Assembly (NCBI GenBank): GCA_950022655.1
Contig: OX465579.1
Span: 133,456,118-133,520,117, forward strand
DNA length: 64,000 bases
Source: Alentia gelatinosa
Lineage: Eukaryota > Annelida > Polychaeta > Phyllodocida > Polynoidae
Direction of reading: 5' to 3'
Shown: positions 20,309-32,117 of the stretch, piece by piece
How the letters are laid out: every line of letters starts with the position of its first letter
Numbering within the stretch: position 1 is the stretch's first letter
Notes under the pieces: model-generated
The model's input: only the letters and a program-made list of their open reading frames with translations
What the model was told of the DNA's origin: nothing
Databases searched by the model: none
Made by a program: the position numbers and the translations under genes

Positions 20309-20731
20309 AACTGTCGTCACGTTACATGGCCTTTTCCTAGCTCCTGAATGGATCACTCAATGACACCCAGAATAGCCTGAACGTGAACATGTTTGCACGC
20401 ACCACGCTCAGGCAGGATGGGATTTTTATTTATATCAGGGAAATTCAGGGTTCCCTCCCTGGTGCCCAGTGAGGTGACAGGACTGTCGTGATATGCGTGC
20501 AGAGACAAACAGGTTTTCAGGGGTGTAGGGGGCGTCGGGAGGGGCATGGCGTTTGAGTGACGGTGTGGGTATCGGTGTGGGTAGGGGTAGGGATGTGTGG
20601 CTGAGATGTCCGTACGAAGAGTGTTGGGCAAGGGTGAGGGAGAGGTGTGGAAAGAGGTGTGGGGAGCGTGAGTGAGGGTGAGGGATAGGGTTACGATGTT
20701 GATGAAGGGTCTAGTGAGGGGTTTACGTGGT

Positions 20732-21058
20732 CGGTTGGTTGGTTGTTTGGTTTATTTTAACACCCAGTTAACCATTACAGGTTCTTACCAGACTTTCTCA
20801 AGATTCCTTTACACCAAAAGGGTGGTGATCGTATCTATGTAATGAATTTAGGTAGAAATATCACACCTACACATTTACCGAGGTGAGAGTTCTTTTAGTT
20901 CCCATACCACATAGACATGGTATGAGAACGATTGGCCTTTGATATAGCAATAAATCTAGCACTGCTGGGAATGAAGGAGAAGAGTGGCTGCAGTAGGACT
21001 CGCACCCACAAAGTCCTACAATCTCAGGGTTACAAGTCCAGTGACTTCACCACTGATG
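20732..21058 (-). mobile_element. tRNA-derived SINE with (AACC)n-type tail
   Basis: Read on the minus strand, a tRNA-like head begins near 21058. An A-box-like segment lies at 21038-21055, and a B box GGTGCGAGTCC at 20996-21006 differs by one base from GGTTCGANTCC. A roughly 230-bp unrelated body follows, then a 3' end with AAATAAACCAAACAACCAACC (20732-20757). Head, body and short-unit tail in that order are the structure of a tRNA SINE. RNA polymerase III would transcribe it from the internal boxes, and LINE machinery would move it. The partner LINE is not known. Confidence 0.65.
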
Positions 21059-22832
21059 GGTGATGTTGGGAGGGGTGTGGGGAGTTGTTGGAAGGGGTGT
21101 GACAGGCCCGTGGTGCAAGGTGCTGGGGAGGCGCGTTGAGGAGAAAGGTGGAGCTAGACACAGACCTGGCACCCAGGTTTGAAGGAGGCAGACAGGCACG
21201 CAGTCAGACAGTAGCTGGAGGGTGGTTTGGGGGTGGGGGCGAAGATCTCCTTTGGAAACCCCCACTTGACGGACATGGGAGCGGGGGTTGTACAAGTCGC
21301 CACTTGACATGACATCACCCCTTGCCTCACCTCAGCACGCCATGAGCAAGAGTCTCCACCCAAGGTCATCACTCCCGCCGCTCAGATATGGATATTTCTA
21401 TGGAGCAATGATTTAAATATCTTATAGAATTTACATTGAAAGAGGGATTCTAAGATATATACTTTACAACATATTACCAAAGCAGGGTCAAAGTAGCGCG
21501 ATGACCGAAGTGTTATCGCGCCTGATGACTTTTTACAATTTCATATACTACTTCCTTATGAACCAGCCATCATATCGTACGTAACGTGTCAAAGCCCCCC
21601 CCCCCCCCCCCGATGCAAAGACCTACTTCTTCTGCCAATAAAATATGTATATATTTGCTTTCAAGAGGGCATGAAAAGAAAGCAAGCTATGAGGTATAGT
21701 TTACCAGAAATTCTTGATTTGCATTGTGTCATCATTTAATAAATTGACAATATTCCTGACTTAAAGAGAAACTGCCACGAATTCTGATATGACCTTAAAT
21801 GTGCCAACGTGTAGAGACCGGTGAAAAATAAAAGCTGCTCATTTCTTACAGCAAAAGCGTCGAGGAAATGAAAGGAGACGAGACAGTTGGAAAAACGTTG
21901 CGTTTTGTCGTGTCACAGCAAAAGGGGGATAGTGCATCAGAAACTTATTGCGGACTTCTGATGACCAGTCGTATAGCATAGGGGGAAACGTGTTTGCATC
22001 TTACTGGTTTAAAGACAATTCACAATGATTTATCTTTGCCTCTGCAAAGCAGACTAAAATTGAGAGGCATGGTAACATGAAAAGAAAGACAAGCCGGCAA
22101 TCTACTGTTACTATATCCCTATAATATGCTGAAATGATGTGCCTCCGGCTAGTTAGATAAGACTAGAGCAAAACAGCGGCTTCAGACAAGTTAGGACCAT
22201 TGAAATGCCTATTGTGCACAAACACTATTTACCATCAGAAAGAATTCATCATATGTCGTTGTTGAAAGCTCTAGGAGTCGCCTGCTTTGTCCATTGTGAA
22301 TTCAAAGTACAGGACACAAATGGAATCACTAATCATAGATGATAACATAACTTCCAAGGATCAGATGGAAAGGGATACATGTCTACGTGCAGCATATAGA
22401 TGGGGATACTCTGACAGACATGTCTTCAATATCAACTGTTCGTTGCCTTATCCAAACTATCAGCCTGTGCTAACTAGGAGCGAAAACGATGTTTCGAGAT
22501 AGCTGGGAAAAGCTGTTATATGCATGGCACCGTCAGAATCTCTGCCGCCGGTGGTACAGTTGTTCAATATACTATGTTTTGTCATGCTTATTTGCGGACA
22601 TCATATTCATATGTATGAATGTGCTTGTTAAGGCAGTGTCCGCCATAGGTACAAAGAGGACTGAAAATTGCAAAGGCTATCGGCAAAATCGACAAAGCAC
22701 CTGTTCCCAATGCCTATGCCAGGATATTAGATATGAAGCAGACATTTTCACAGGGATGTCAGTAGGGGTCAGAAATTGGAAATATTGGATTTTGGAATTT
22801 GCTAACTAAGCAAGACCGAGCGAATAAGGAAA

Positions 22833-23100
22833 ACATGTCAGCCACAGCATGGGATTAACCCTTTCAGGGCGAAAATGCCTGTGGAGAGGTTTAACCTACC
22901 GTTTTATTGATAGGAATGTGACTGAATTTATGCTGTCTTCGTTTTACACGAGGAAAAGATTTCATATACTGGAAATAAAAACGAGGAAAAGTGGAAAACT
23001 GCCATCTCTGTAATCATGATTAGGAAACTTGAAAATGCTGGGTATGATAACACGCCTTTTTCTCTATGATCTGGATTCTTGGTAATATGATGCTTTCAGA
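22833..23100. repeat. Diverged dispersed repeat, copy 1
   Basis: Shares TCAGCCACAGCATGGGATT with the copy at 58779-59060. Recognisable similarity continues for about 200 bases (a GTTTTAT...AAG block, CTGCCATCTCT and a following AT-rich segment). The two copies have the same orientation. The family is unknown and no termini can be defined from two diverged copies. Confidence 0.5.
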
Positions 23101-25183
23101 ACCTGTAGCACATGGCTCATGCCTGTGCACCTTTAATGGATATCTGATGCAGTCAACAAACGTCTTGATTTAATTTGCTGTCTATGATGAATGCTAGAAA
23201 TAGAACCTTATTGGCTCAAGTAAAAGTGAATTCTAAAAGTTGTGGATGAGGACAAAAGTCTCCCTGGGGAACTAGTTTTATACTCTAATGTCAGGCCCGA
23301 CTTCCTACTTGTATCCCTATTCTAAAATAAAGGACATTAAATGGAATCCGTAAGTAGAACGAGTAGAAGTTCCTGAAACCACGTGACCTGTTTAAAAGCC
23401 TCGTTTTGACATCCATCCAGGGGTGCATTAGCAGTTTGACGTCACGTATCAAAAAGCAAAAGTCTCTCATCAGTGTTGCCACACTCCGCATGCAGATCAC
23501 CGGGATTTGATGCCGCGGCCCTAACAGTGATCTTTGTTTAAGACAGCAGTCGTTTCTACAGAAGCCCCAGGCAGCCTGAATATCACTCGAGTCAAGGTCT
23601 AAACAAAGTGATGACTTGTGTTCACCGTCCCTGCTCTCTTCTCTCCACCTTTCCAACGGCCCGGGGCTCGCTGTACAATACCGACGGCTGGCAATAATAA
23701 CCGTTCAGGATAAGCCCTTTTAAATACTATAGAAACAAAGGGCGCTTTTATGGGCTTCAACCCAGCAGGCGATACGTCTTGCAATATGCAGCTGGTATAG
23801 TCGCGATACTATGATACAGACTGGGTTCAGAGGCTTAAACTAAACATAAGACTGTGTATATGCTCCTGATACAGCCGCTGTAATACAGTCCTTGTGACAT
23901 GGACTATTTTCATAGGCTTCATATCAGCCTATCAGATGATATCGTATATATTATGCGCCAATGTGGTCGCGAAACTATGATGCAGCATTCATGACGAAGG
24001 CAATGTTCTAGGAGCGATAATGTGATACATGTCCTCACGATATTTGGAGTGTGGCCTTGCGAACCAGCACCGTGGCTTACTGTCCTTAATGTGTTTCTAA
24101 TCTGTCGAGAGCTTCTCCTCATTTCAAAAGTATCGTTTGTATTGTTAGGGTGCGAGATGGTTATTCGAAGGTATCGTATCGATAGACCTTAGATAGACGC
24201 TGATTAGTGATGAAGTCTAAAGGCGATTGTACCTCACATTGCGAATCTAAGGATACCCTTGCCAAATGACGTCAAATAAGACACACCTAAGTTACAAGGC
24301 TCTGTGGTGGCCTGCCACTTGCCTCAGTCTGGTGTCAATAAGTCTTATTTACACGACACAGTCTGAACAGCTGCGCATGCGGTCTGAAGCTCGTCCTAAT
24401 TAGCGCATGTAAGGCAGCTGAACGAGCTTTTATCGTGTTTAGGCGAGCTGCTCAGAGACGGAGATACACTGCTCCAGTGATCCAGTTGAATAACATACGA
24501 AGAGCCCCCAATCAGAGCCTATCACCGGGTGTCGATGGATGAATAGCTTACGTTTAATCAAGAATACCACCTAAAAAAATTATCATTAGGTTTCATTCCT
24601 ACAATCACCAATACTATGTGTACTATATCATTTTCGTCGTTTACCAATTGCCCTCAGTAGCGTTACGGGGTTTCGTTATAGAGAAGTGTGGTACGAAATG
24701 GTGACCCTAGACCATCCAACACAGAGGGAGAGTAGAGGCACAAGAAGCCTGGTGAGGCTTGGTCGGTCGCACACTTGGCTATAGTGGCTATATAACAGAG
24801 CAAGATTACACTTTTTCTATTTTCAGCTGATGATAATGGATTCCCTGAAATAGGTTGATCTGGGATGAACATGTACTCCTCGGAGCTGACATATATCACG
24901 CGCTCTCCATCAAAACGAATATTTAGAAAAATGCTGCAATGCAGCAATGAAGGTGACTGGTGGCAAAGCTTGGGGAGAGAGAATGGTACAGATCCACCAC
25001 CAACTCCCAGTGCTTAAAATGAGCAATCCAGAGCTTGAAGAAATTCAGCTACGTGAGAGTAATGAACTGCTCACCGTAATGCTTCAAGAAACGGGCGCAG
25101 CTTGCTGGTATAGTCCGGCCGTCAGTGACCTTGGTACGCTGGGGTCAGCACTTGGTCCGCCCTGGAGTGCCCACTGCCTATTT

Positions 25184-25273
25184 ATTGGGCAATAAAGGCG
25201 GACTGTTGGAGAAGGAGGAGGGCAAACACGGCCACGCCCCGGCCTCATGATGACCGAACAAAAGTTATAAAGC
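25184..25273 (+). promoter_or_regulatory. Possible CCAAT/GC/TATA core promoter
   Basis: An inverted CCAAT box (ATTGG, 25184-25188), a GC-box-like CCACGCCCC (25232-25240) and TATAAAG (25267-25273) are spaced as in classical TATA promoters, and a GC-richer segment follows. A start near 25297 on the plus strand would be expected. No downstream exon is recognised. Confidence 0.3.
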
Positions 25274-26822
25274 AGGAGCGGCGTTCTCTGCGTCCTCCAG
25301 CCGCTCACTGTACGTCCTCCAGCCCCTCCTCCAGCGTCCATGCTATCAGGGCCTGCCAGGCCGACTCACCAAATCCTGGAGAAGAGACCTGGGATTTCAG
25401 CAGAATGCTGACGACCAGGAGAGCAATGACCGCCTATCAGGCAGCGACAAATAACTCCTGTTGGCAGTGCGAGGCTTCAAGTGTAAATGTAATTGGTATT
25501 CTAATAAAAAGAAAACAGTAGATGAATAGAAAGCAGTAAATTCACCATTCCTATTCATTCCGTCTTATTCTCACCTATGGGATGTCCCCTGTCTCTGCAT
25601 GAATGAAGATAGATGAAAGAACCAAGAGGCAGGTAAAGCGTTTTATTAGAATGCTGAATGAAGTACAAACTGTGAATACCTAATTTCAATCACTGTTTTT
25701 ACATTGGCTCGTGACGGGGATTTGAGAAGTGCCTTGTTTCAGGAAAGGCCGCACGATTTTTATTTCAGCGTCATGTTTATACTAGATAGCAACTTCCCAC
25801 TGTACAAGAAATTTTGTGAAACTTGTTCTGAACAAAAACCAACGAATGAGTGTTTAGCGCCAAATTCCCTAAGGTGATCGAATTCGCATGAGAATTCTCG
25901 TGCAATGCCATGAGACATGAGTAAATATATGCGACCGTGCGAACACATGTGGCAATATTAAACGGTTTTAATAGTATCGCATGCCAGTCGCATGTTCATG
26001 CCAATTCGCATGCGACTCCCAAACCACCACCATGTGAACGGCTGATCCACCAAAGCGCATTTTGCTGCGACCTTCCATCCGACCGGGCCAACGTGTGCGA
26101 CCGCTAAAGTCTCCTTAGTGGATCTGGCGCTTTACGCAACAGAATGCTGACGACCAGGAGACCTGCTAAATATATTGTGAATGAGGGCAAATTACAGTTG
26201 GTTGTACTTAAAGTATCATAACCTATATGATTTTCGGGAAATAACGTTTTTGCCACCCAAGCAAACCACAACGGTAGACCGAACAATAACATCGCGGCTC
26301 TAGACCGCTATTCTGGCCATGCTTGCTATAATCAGGGAAATATCTACAGAGATGGTAAAATCGATTCCTCTGGCTGCAGTTAACACAGATGTTGTTGTTC
26401 AGCCCTGCTGACCAGCTGGGAGAAATGTGTTTATAAACTTAAAGATGCCACCCAGGACAGACGGCGGCGCCCATTTCCTGCTGGTGCACAGACTCCTGGG
26501 ATATTCGTCACGTGACCTGAACACAAACTGAGGATGAGACGCACAGACAGACACTCTCCTGATAGGATGAATACCAGACATAGAAAGTCGCCTCGTAGAC
26601 GCCAGGCAGACGTTCTGACATCACCTGATGACGTACTATTGATATAATGATGTAATATTATTTTTGCTTTTGTGGACGAAGATCGCCGTGAAAAGACAAT
26701 ACAAAAACTGATTACGCATTTTAGATGAATGTTTTATCCATACCACCAAACAGGTCTGTCAAATAGATGCCAGGCATTAATAGTTAATCGCTTCTGATGA
26801 CCCATATATGACACAATATTGA

Positions 26823-26841
26823 CCCCCCCCCCCCCCCCCCC
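26823..26841. repeat. C19 homopolymer
   Basis: Nineteen C in a row. It is one of nine C or G runs of at least 10 in the window. Confidence 0.9.
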
Positions 26842-27484
26842 AGCAAGGGAGTCACTATAATTACTCGGAGAATAGTGATGTAACGACCCAACTGACGTCA
26901 GATAACGAATTAACAGAATTTAAGTATGTACATGGACATTGCAACAAGTCAAAATACGAAATAAATCAAAATATATAAAGAATAATCTTATTGAACTTTT
27001 ACTGATAATCCATTCTCTGAACGAATTCAGTAGCTTACTTACTGGAGAAGTATGTGAGGCCCCTATCATCGCTCACAGCCACTTTAATTTGGTAAAAGGG
27101 ACCTTTCTAAATGTATTATCTTTAGAGACATGTGTGAGTTAGATTAACACCATACATGTCGACCCAAATGTCAACAATGATCATGCAATCCTGCTAAACG
27201 ATAAACAGGCTAATGTAATCAATACACTAAACGTGCACAGTAAGGCAATGTATAACTTTCTTTTGCAAACAATGTGGTATTCTACCTCTATGGAAACGGC
27301 GGAAAAAGCAGTTGATCATTCAAATGTATCGGAGCAGGTTCAACAATGAATGGCTGGACACGAACATTCGTAACACAAGGTCGAGATGCAAAATTAACTT
27401 CAGTACACTCAAACACGAAGCAGTATGGTTCTGAACTCGCCCTTCTATCGAGGTATAGCATCCTGGAATGCCTTATTTTCCTAA

Positions 27485-27646
27485 TGCCCCAATCACACTG
27501 GCGTTTTCTTTACGTTCGTTTACGCATTCCCACTTACGTCTACGCAACTCCGCGTTTTTCCGCGCATCGCCACGCATATGTATATTTCAAAATGCGTAGG
27601 AGAACGTACACGTACACGGGAAAAACGCCGTTTTTACGCTAGTGTT
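27485..27646. mobile_element. Truncated inverted-repeat element, copy 1
   Basis: Starts TGCCCCAATCACACTGGCGT and ends with ACGCTAGTGTT, a shortened reverse complement of the start. The interior is rich in TACGT/ACGTA and shares a TTTCAAAATGCGTAGGAGAACGTA-type block with copy 2. Its right end is cut off where copy 2 begins, so copy 2 probably inserted into its terminus. Confidence 0.65.
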
Positions 27647-27647
27647 A

Positions 27648-27953
27648 TGCCCCAGTCACACTGGCGTAAATTCTGGCGTTTCTTCTACGTATTTGAATGG
27701 GTGGGGACCACGTATTAGCTACGAATTTGGAACGTATCTGGTAGCTTTGCTTTAACGTTTTAGTACGCTTCTCAACGTTCATCAACGTTTATTTACGCTT
27801 CTGTACGTATTGTGGCGTTTTTCGGCGCATTCCTACTTTCCTTTACGTATCTCCGCGTTTTGCTGCGTATTTGTAGATTTCAAAATGCGTAGAAGAACGT
27901 AGAGGAGCGTACATGGGAAAACGCCGTTTTTTTACGCCAGTGTGACTGGGGCA
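27648..27953. mobile_element. 306-bp terminal-inverted-repeat element, copy 2
   Basis: Starts with TGCCCCAGTCACACTGGCGT and ends with its exact reverse complement; the perfect terminal inverted repeat is 23 bp. No coding capacity. Beyond the right end the last 11 bases (TGACTGGGGCA) are repeated once more at 27954-27964. That is probably the right terminus left over from copy 1 or another nested copy. It is a MITE-type family whose superfamily I cannot assign. Confidence 0.75.
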
Positions 27954-28749
27954 TGACTGGGGCATCAACTTTTTATCTCGATGTATCACAGTCATTTCAC
28001 AAATATATTCTTGATTGTTTCATTATGTATCTGAAAAACTCAACATTAAGAGATGCAATAAACTACTATAAAATGGAGTGGACAAGAGTATGCACTGTTA
28101 AAGGGAGTGTCTTTTTCAATCTAAATTGCAGCAAAGGATTGGTTTTTAGGAGTAGCTAAGATTCACATTAATTTAGAGGAAAAAGATAATCTACATAGGG
28201 ATACTTCACCGGGTACCATATCGTCCATAAGAACATTTTGTTACAACAACATTAAAATTTTATATTTATATGACCAAACTTTTTACGGAAAACAATCTCG
28301 ATGTATACGGATGAAGCCTTTAGTTCCGAAGTCAACTCAAAATGGAATCTTATATGCATAAAGTTGAGAACAAATCGTATAGATAGAAGAGATGAGAATT
28401 ATGAAGAGAATTTCCTAAGGTGGAATAGAACAAAAGTACATAAATACTAACACACTGAGAATATTCTTTAATCAAATCCATGGTTCCAGGTTCAAGTAGA
28501 GATCGCTACTAGTTGTTATATAATGTAAGTAGGGAGTGTGTTCAGTATATATATATCAAAACTTCACGAATCCTGATAAAAATAACTACAAAGCTTTGTC
28601 ATTAAGTACTGCTTCACTATCCTTACTCATACAGAACATTATATAGAAGAGGGAAGGAGAAAATTGTATTTGATTAATGTTCATAATCAGAGACTTGAGT
28701 AAGTCTAGACCAATCCCAACCAGAGCAGTATAATATACATTAACTCCAC

Positions 28750-29051
28750 CAGACCTGACGACACTGGCGCTGTCTGGTCTCATCGAACAATAATATTACC
28801 TTATGTAACCTTAGAGGTGTCTGATATAGCTTGTAATGTAACGCAACATTACCAGACAGGTGCCTGAGGTGGCAAATTCACGAAACCCTTACAACACAAA
28901 CATTTGCGTTTGAGTTGGCCAGTAGTTACGTATCTGGTAGGTTACGTACATAAACATGCCTTACCAGACAGCTGTCTGATGTCATTCAAGTCGTCTTATC
29001 TCGCAAAATAGGTGTCGTCATGAGAGAATCACAGAAAAAACTTCACCAGAC
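28750..29051. promoter_or_regulatory. Cluster of CAGAC/GTCTG (SMAD-type) motifs
   Basis: CAGAC or GTCTG occurs at 28750, 28772, 28819, 28853, 28965, 28974 and 29047 (first base), about ten times the chance rate for 300 bp. Two of them form the perfect 14-bp palindrome CAGACAGCTGTCTG (28965-28978). CAGAC is the core of SMAD-binding elements. Function is inferred only from density. The recurring CCAGACAGG context could instead be a decayed tandem repeat. Confidence 0.3.
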
Positions 29052-29250
29052 AGGAACAAGCTTACATTGCATTTTGGTTCGTGATTTGATATGACCCTTT
29101 TTAACCTGGTTGAAGTGAATGAGATAACCGACTGCCTCAACCAGTAATCCCGTCCTCCTCGGAATATTTATCCAAGTCCAGCCATCGGCGATACAAACAG
29201 AAGAAAAGCGTTTTAATCTGATTGCGAACGCCACAATTCCCGGTAAGACT

Positions 29251-29308
29251 GGCGCATGCGCCGCCCATTCTTACCAGGATTCTCACAGGAGTAACACGTG
29301 ACCGGAAT
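29251..29308. promoter_or_regulatory. NRF1 + E-box + ETS promoter-like cluster
   Basis: GGCGCATGCGCC (29251-29262) is a palindromic NRF1-type site. CACGTG (29295-29300) and ACCGGAAT (29301-29308) follow. These are typical of TATA-less promoters of mitochondrial and housekeeping genes. No first exon is recognised. A minus-strand frame over the site (29137-29352) contains a CLYRRW string but stops soon after and is not supported as a gene. Confidence 0.4.
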
Positions 29309-30104
29309 TCTTGGAATATATAAATTATATGACTGATCCAGATATAAAACATTGTTATCTCTAAATAAAGCCCCGTACACTACCCTTCCTATTCACTCCA
29401 GAGGGTGACAGGAATGTGATTAAACGTGTCACTCCCTTAACAGAGGAACTTCTTGACCTGTCTCACGTCCCCATCCTTCCACCTCATTGATATCCTTTTT
29501 ACGGTTGTTTTCATGTATAGCTGGCACCGCGTCTATATCGGGGAGCTGGCTCCTATAGATGCTTATGAAAGATTACAGCTTCCGTAACAATACACTATAT
29601 CTATGGAACAAGTCAGTGTATACTCTATACTGCATGATTAATTTCGCCTCTTCTAACCCCATCGTGATTCACTATTCCAGAACATAAACCAAAAAGACTA
29701 TGGAGGTCAGTTTCCGATAGATCTTTATTGATAACCTATAGATGTGTATGGCAACTTACATACATGTATCGTCTTAAACTGTTACAAGTGGATGTATTTC
29801 CACCGGAAGCATATCGTATTGATAGTTTAGTACATCACTTGATTAGTTACGTCCACTGGTCAGGTCGTAATGTCAGTTTGTCTGTCAGTGGCGACCAAAG
29901 AAAAGGTCTGAAGCCTGTTAAAGGCTGTCGCACTATGAACAGGGTATCTGACCGGCCTGGGTCCATTCTCTCGTGTATCTCAAACTAGATCGGTTTAAGC
30001 TTTTTGAAATAATTTGTTCGGCGTATTTTCTCTTCGGGTATCCACTGATCTTATGACTGGCCATTGGGAAGTAAAAATCCGGGAAATCCATGCAGAGTAC
30101 AGCC

Positions 30105-30161
30105 GAGTCTCAAACAGCGAACCCAGTGATCTGCAGGCGATGGGCTACCAACTGAGCTACC
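30105..30161 (-). repeat. tRNA-like remnant (probable SINE head)
   Basis: On the minus strand GGTAGCTCAGTTGGTAG (30145-30161) is a perfect tRNA D-arm/A-box sequence. A degenerate B box, GTTTGAGACT, follows at about 30105-30114. No cloverleaf can be completed, so this is not a working tRNA gene. Confidence 0.5.
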
Positions 30162-31208
30162 AATATGTCGTCCAATATCAAACTAAAAGAGCCTATCGTA
30201 ATAAAAACTCTTATTGTAACAATATTTGTTCATTTGATCTTATTCAGGTTATGGAATATTAGAATCGTCGACGGTAATAGTCACTGGGAGGTAAAGTAAG
30301 CTAGACAGTACTAAATCATTCCTCATGGTCCACCAGAAAGCATTTTTGACCCCTCACCTATGAACACGCTAAGTGACTTCCAAGAGGTAGCCGGTACGGG
30401 AGCATATTTGCCATATTTGGCGCCTGTCTGGTCCATCTATTCCCAGTATTTACTGCCCTACGTGTCGATAAAACAAGGGTGGACTAGGGGCCAGTCTGAC
30501 GTGACAGTATGTGTCTAGACAGTAGATAAGCAGACACTACACGCCGCTATTAATACTGTACTAAACCTACAGTGTTCAGAGACAGCCTGCTACTAAACAC
30601 ACGCCCTCATTCATCTTCATCACGAGTGGTTATACACCCTCCTCTCCAGCTGCTGTCGCTGCCCCCAACCCCATCGGGGTCGCTCATTAATTTCCTACAT
30701 AAATCAATCCAATCGCCGTGTCTGTGGCTCGCAGCGCCGATCGGCCGGGCGGCCAGCCAGGGCCCCCCTGCCCCTACGTCCGGTAGACCGTTCTGTTCCC
30801 ACGCCCTACTCCAGTAAAGGCTACTGCTGTAGCCAACCCCCTCTCCCGCCCACACCCACCTGACGAGCTGCTCACCCTGGCTCCTTTATCTCTCTTAGGT
30901 GGGCTCGGTGGCTGGCTGTAGTTTACACCCCGCTAACTGGGCTGGCTGGCGTTGACGTGTTCACACCGCTCTATATACACTGCTTTATTGCGTGCGTAGA
31001 CTATCTGACCAATGTTTTACGTCACACGTCTCATACCAGCTACAGCCTCACTATAAGACTATATTCCTCGCTGAAAGTTTTGCCATACCGTACTATTGTT
31101 ATATATGTACACACACTGCTGAGAACTCGATATTCTGCCATACAATTGCTAGCATTGTATATGGCCTGTTGGAAACTATTATTCTCCCATTAGACCAACA
31201 TAATCATA

Positions 31209-31410
31209 CAGAAAATGGGGTGGTCTATATATTTTTGTAAAGAAACATGAACCTTGGCACAATTGAAGAACTTGACATGCAGCTGAAAATTAGAGATAGG
31301 GCCGAACTTAATCTTATCAATATGGCCACTAAATCCAATAAGACTGCTTAGGTGTTCGATAATGAAGATTAGCTGTACTTCTCCATGAATAAACAGTGAA
31401 ATATTCATGA
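31209..31410 (+). repeat. Left inverted repeat of the fossil element
   Basis: About 200 bp, imperfectly inverted relative to 34408-34622. CTTGGCACAA (31253-31262) and TCAATATGGCCA (31317-31328) are the clearest anchors. Confidence 0.55.
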
Positions 31411-32070
31411 AATATGAGATCGATGCTTAATCTCGGAAGCAGAAGCTGATCTATCGTTTAGATCCATCTTCTTATGGGTCAGCCATCTTAAAATCCATAA
31501 TGACTCCCCAAATCAGCCCAAAACCTATTTGAGACAACAACTCGACTAATAATCATAACTTCTTCATTTCTAGGGTTTGGAGGGTCCCAAATCAAATGCA
31601 GCAGTCGGAAATTAGGTATAAGCAATAACTAAGATACCAATGATGTTTTATGGATAACTCCTGTTCTGCACAAAACGTTGATTACTTGTACTGCCAGCTA
31701 AAGGATTTCATATTAACATTAACCTCACAGGGGGCAGCACTGATGTGTCATTCCTTTTATAATTTTTCTAGTGGGTAGGAATTACATTGTAGAATGCATG
31801 AATTTAGAAGTCTTTCTTCACTTACCAGTAGAAATGTAACTGATTTTCTGGCCTAAGAGGTCGGTAACACCCCAGATTTACAGTATTCATTTATCTATGA
31901 ATGACCATGTACCAAATAACATTGGTATTTGATAGTCGCAGGCTAATGATAAAGAGCAGAATAGTTCAATATTCATGGACAGCTAAAGCAGTTGAGGATC
32001 TCAAGGGGGAGGGGCAATAGGACATGCCATCCACCCCACCCAACACCGCAGCATCCCCACCTGCCACTTA

Positions 32071-32084
32071 CCCCCCCCCCCCCC
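32071..32084. repeat. C14 homopolymer
   Basis: Lies in a C-rich patch just upstream of the decayed gene. Confidence 0.85.
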
Positions 32085-32117
32085 TCCACCTCCCCTCAAA
32101 ACAAATAAGGCTCTCCT

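Larger units (their letters stand above)
21059..27484. other. Gene-poor stretch with scattered repeats and motifs
   Basis: No exon is recognised. It contains G-rich sequence (21059-21240), C17 (21595-21611), one copy of a diverged dispersed repeat (22833-23100), an NRF1-like TGCGCATGCGG near 24373, a possible TATA promoter (25231-25273), GTCACGTGAC (26507-26516) and C19 (26823-26841). Short open frames here look random. Confidence 0.45.
27965..31208. other. Gene-free stretch with motif clusters
   Basis: No exon is recognised. It holds the CAGAC/GTCTG cluster (28750-29051), the NRF1/E-box/ETS cluster (29251-29308), a tRNA-like remnant (30105-30161), a GC-rich block (about 30640-30900) and a near-perfect palindrome GCCATACAAT-TGCTAGCA-TTGTATATGGC (31137-31165). 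Confidence 0.45.

Noticed and set aside
29137..29352. Minus-strand frame with CLYRRWLDL, resembling an LYR-motif mitochondrial protein, next to an NRF1-type site
   Set aside because: The similarity is only a few residues, the frame stops eight codons later without a clear splice donor, and the residues before the motif do not look like a known LYRM start.
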